Part shown: positions 7,102 through 8,552 of the stretch, one piece after another
Layout: each line of letters starts with the position of its first letter
Position numbering within the stretch: position 1 is the first letter of the stretch
Source: Deltaproteobacteria bacterium
Lineage (GTDB): Bacteria > Desulfobacterota > Deferrimicrobia > Deferrimicrobiales > Deferrimicrobiaceae
NCBI GenBank assembly: GCA_003513855.1
Contig: DOTC01000103.1
Location: 3,418 to 11,969 of the forward strand
DNA: 8,552 nucleotides
Direction of reading: 5' to 3'
Made by a program: the position numbers and the translations under genes
The notes under the pieces: generated by a model
What the model saw: only the letters and a program-made list of their open reading frames with translations
Databases searched by the model: none
Told to the model about the DNA's origin: nothing

Positions 7102-8552
7102 CTACTGCCCGCTCCTGCTTCCCTGTTTGCTGTCCCGGGACTGGCAGTCCCGTTCCTCATGGTATTCCTGGAGACTCCGGACGGAGAGGACTTCCCCGAT
7201 CAGATGGGAGATCGCATGGGCCACCGCCTTCGCCGCGGCGAGCGTCGTAACGTACGGGATGTTGTAGACGAGCGCGGTCCGGCGGATGTAATACGAATCG
7301 GCTTTCGACTGGGCGCCCAGCGGCGTGTTGATGACGAGGGCGATCTCGCCGTTCTTGATGAGGTCGGCGACGTGAGGCCGCCCCTCGTTGATCTTGAGGA
7401 TCGGTTCCGCCGGGATGTCGTTCCGGCTCAGGAAATCTGCGGTGCCCCGGGTGGCCGCTATGCGGAAACCGCACTCATGGAGCATCCGGGCCGGCCCGAG
7501 CATTCCGGTCTTGTCCTCGTCGCGGACGCTGAGGAACACTTTTCCCTCTCTTGGAAGCATCATCCCCGCTGCGATCTGCGACTTGGCGAACGCCCTCCCG
7601 AAATTGGAGTCGATCCCCATCACCTCGCCGGTCGATTTCATCTCGGGGCCGAGAATCGTGTCGACGTCCGGGAACTTGATGAAGGGAAACACGGCCTCCT
7701 TGACGCTGATGTGCTCCGGTACGATGGTATCCGGCAATCCGAACTCGGCCAGCTTCCGGCCGACCATGATCTTGGCGGCCAGCTTCGCCAGAGGGATCCC
7801 GATCGCCTTGCTTACGAAGGGGACGGTTCGGGAGGCGCGGGGGTTGACTTCCAGGATGAATATCTCCCCCTTCTTGACGGCGAATTGCACGTTCATCAGC
7901 CCCACCACTCCGAGTTCCTTCGCGAGGATCTTCGTCTGGCGGACGATCTCCCGCGTGATTTCGGGGGAAATCGAATGAGGCGGCAGGGAGCACGCGGAAT
8001 CGCCCGAGTGCACCCCCGCCTCCTCGATGTGCTCCATCACCCCGCCGACGACGACGGTCTCCCCGTCCGCGATCGCGTCGACGTCGATCTCGATGGCGTC
8101 CTCGAGGAACTTGTCGATGAGCACCGGCTTCTCCTCGGACGCATCGACCGCGCCGGCGAGGTACTGCCGGAGTCCCTCTTCGTCATGCACGATCTCCATG
8201 GCCCGCCCGCCCAGGACATAGGAGGGCCGAAGGAGAACGGGATATCCGATCCGCCCCGCGATGGAAACCGCCTCCTCGGCGGATCGCGCGATCCCGTTTG
8301 CCGGTTGCCTGAGGCCGGAAAGGTCCAGGAGTTCCTTGAACCGCTCCCGGTCCTCCGCCCGGTCGATGCTGTCGGGGGATGTCCCGAGAATCGGCACCCC
8401 TTCCCTTTCCAGGGGGACCGCCAGCTTCAGCGGCGTCTGGCCGCCGAACTGGACCACCACGCCCTCCGGCCGTTCCTTGTCGTAGATCGACAGCACGTCC
8501 TCCACGGTCAACGGCTCGAAGTAGAGCTTGTCGGAGGTGTCGTAGTCGGTGG
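7102..8552 (-). CDS. carB: Carbamoyl-phosphate synthase large subunit, C-terminal part (5' end outside window)
   Basis: The reading frame is open to the right edge, giving 482 codons of a protein normally near 1070 residues. The first visible residues are TDYDTSDKLYFEPLTVEDVL, matching E. coli CarB near residue 630, so there is no start codon here; the TTG at 8509-8511 is internal. The second ATP-grasp half follows: VVQFGGQTPLKLA, GTSPDSIDRAEDRERF, LLRPSYVLGGRAMEIV, MEHIEEAGVHSGDSACSLP, NVQFAVKKGEIFILEVNPRASRT and FVSKAIGIPLAKLA. This half makes carbamoyl phosphate from carbamate. The final part is the MGS-like allosteric domain (LSVRDEDKTG to the end) with ATRGTA, KINEGRPHV and VINTPLG, where UMP and ornithine act in E. 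coli. The enzyme supplies pyrimidine and arginine synthesis. After SVRSLQEYHEE comes a short polar tail (QSRDSKQGSRSGQ) that looks longer than the E. coli end. recG follows after 2 bp. Confidence 0.97.
   Translation of the reverse strand, partial: TDYDTSDKLYFEPLTVEDVLSIYDKERPEGVVVQFGGQTPLKLAVPLEREGVPILGTSPDSIDRAEDRERFKELLDLSGLRQPANGIARSAEEAVSIAGRIGYPVLLRPSYVLGGRAMEIVHDEEGLRQYLAGAVDASEEKPVLIDKFLEDAIEIDVDAIADGETVVVGGVMEHIEEAGVHSGDSACSLPPHSISPEITREIVRQTKILAKELGVVGLMNVQFAVKKGEIFILEVNPRASRTVPFVSKAIGIPLAKLAAKIMVGRKLAEFGLPDTIVPEHISVKEAVFPFIKFPDVDTILGPEMKSTGEVMGIDSNFGRAFAKSQIAAGMMLPREGKVFLSVRDEDKTGMLGPARMLHECGFRIAATRGTADFLSRNDIPAEPILKINEGRPHVADLIKNGEIALVINTPLGAQSKADSYYIRRTALVYNIPYVTTLAAAKAVAHAISHLIGEVLSVRSLQEYHEERDCQSRDSKQGSRSGQ
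7132..7152. repeat. Overlapping perfect palindromes at the 3' end of carB
   Basis: GTCCCGGGAC (7132-7141) is a perfect 10-bp palindrome. It overlaps CGGGACTG-G-CAGTCCCG (7136-7152), an 8+1+8 perfect inverted repeat. In the RNA the latter could form a seven-pair GC-rich stem closed by a 3-nt loop. It encodes part of the polar CarB tail, about 30 bp before the carB stop. No T run follows, so it is not a standard intrinsic terminator. Confidence 0.75.

Noticed and set aside
7132..7152. Intrinsic terminator at the carB 3' end
   Set aside because: The inverted repeat is strong but lies within coding sequence, and the minus strand continues GGACAGCAAACAGG with no U tract.
8509..8511. TTG as a start of a 469-residue protein
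   Set aside because: The CarB frame continues upstream to the window edge with conserved residues (TDYDTSDKLYFEP), so this TTG is an internal leucine codon.
1..8552. Mobile element, CRISPR array, toxin-antitoxin or defence system
   Set aside because: No repeats with spacers, transposase or integrase motifs, tRNA attachment site or unknown accessory ORFs are visible. The window is filled by core metabolic and repair genes.

Overview
All genes in this window lie on the minus strand and, read in transcription order (right to left), are carB (3' part), recG, an alaC-type aminotransferase, hom, thrC, an apgM-like phosphomutase/kinase and ybgC (first 28 codons only). The window is a dense bacterial chromosomal segment: high GC, tightly packed genes, GTG starts mixed with ATG. 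I see no insertion sequences, tRNA or rRNA genes, phage genes or CRISPR repeats. The order alaC-hom-thrC-apgM, and the pairing of an AlaC-like enzyme with an ApgM-like protein in place of a normal homoserine kinase, fits Geobacter-like or other former deltaproteobacterial lineages. That placement is inference from memory of gene neighbourhoods.

Right part (7102-8552): the C-terminal half of the large subunit of carbamoyl-phosphate synthetase, followed after only two bases by recG (5015-7099), the replication-fork/Holliday-junction helicase. A strong 17-bp inverted repeat lies in the last codons of carB. No terminator or separate recG promoter is evident.

Middle (4916-5014): the only intergenic gap of note, 99 bp. 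It holds a good sigma70-type promoter reading leftward (TTGACT, 17-bp spacer, TAGCAT), a predicted leader of about 25 nt, and a strong Shine-Dalgarno for the aminotransferase. It marks the start of a new operon.

Left part (1-4915): a threonine-synthesis operon. The aminotransferase overlaps hom by 4 bp (ATGA). thrC follows hom closely, the apgM-like gene follows thrC after 12 bp with its ribosome binding site touching the thrC stop, and ybgC follows after 6 bp. Hom makes homoserine from aspartate semialdehyde and ThrC makes threonine from O-phosphohomoserine. No thrB (GHMP-type homoserine kinase) is present, and an alkaline-phosphatase-superfamily protein of the 'proposed homoserine kinase' kind sits where the kinase is needed. 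This non-orthologous replacement is the most interesting point in the window. Other points worth a second look are a 9-G homopolymer in the hom catalytic domain, start-site corrections for two genes, and the carB palindrome. Otherwise the window is ordinary core metabolism, and I do not see an undescribed defence or mobile system in it.
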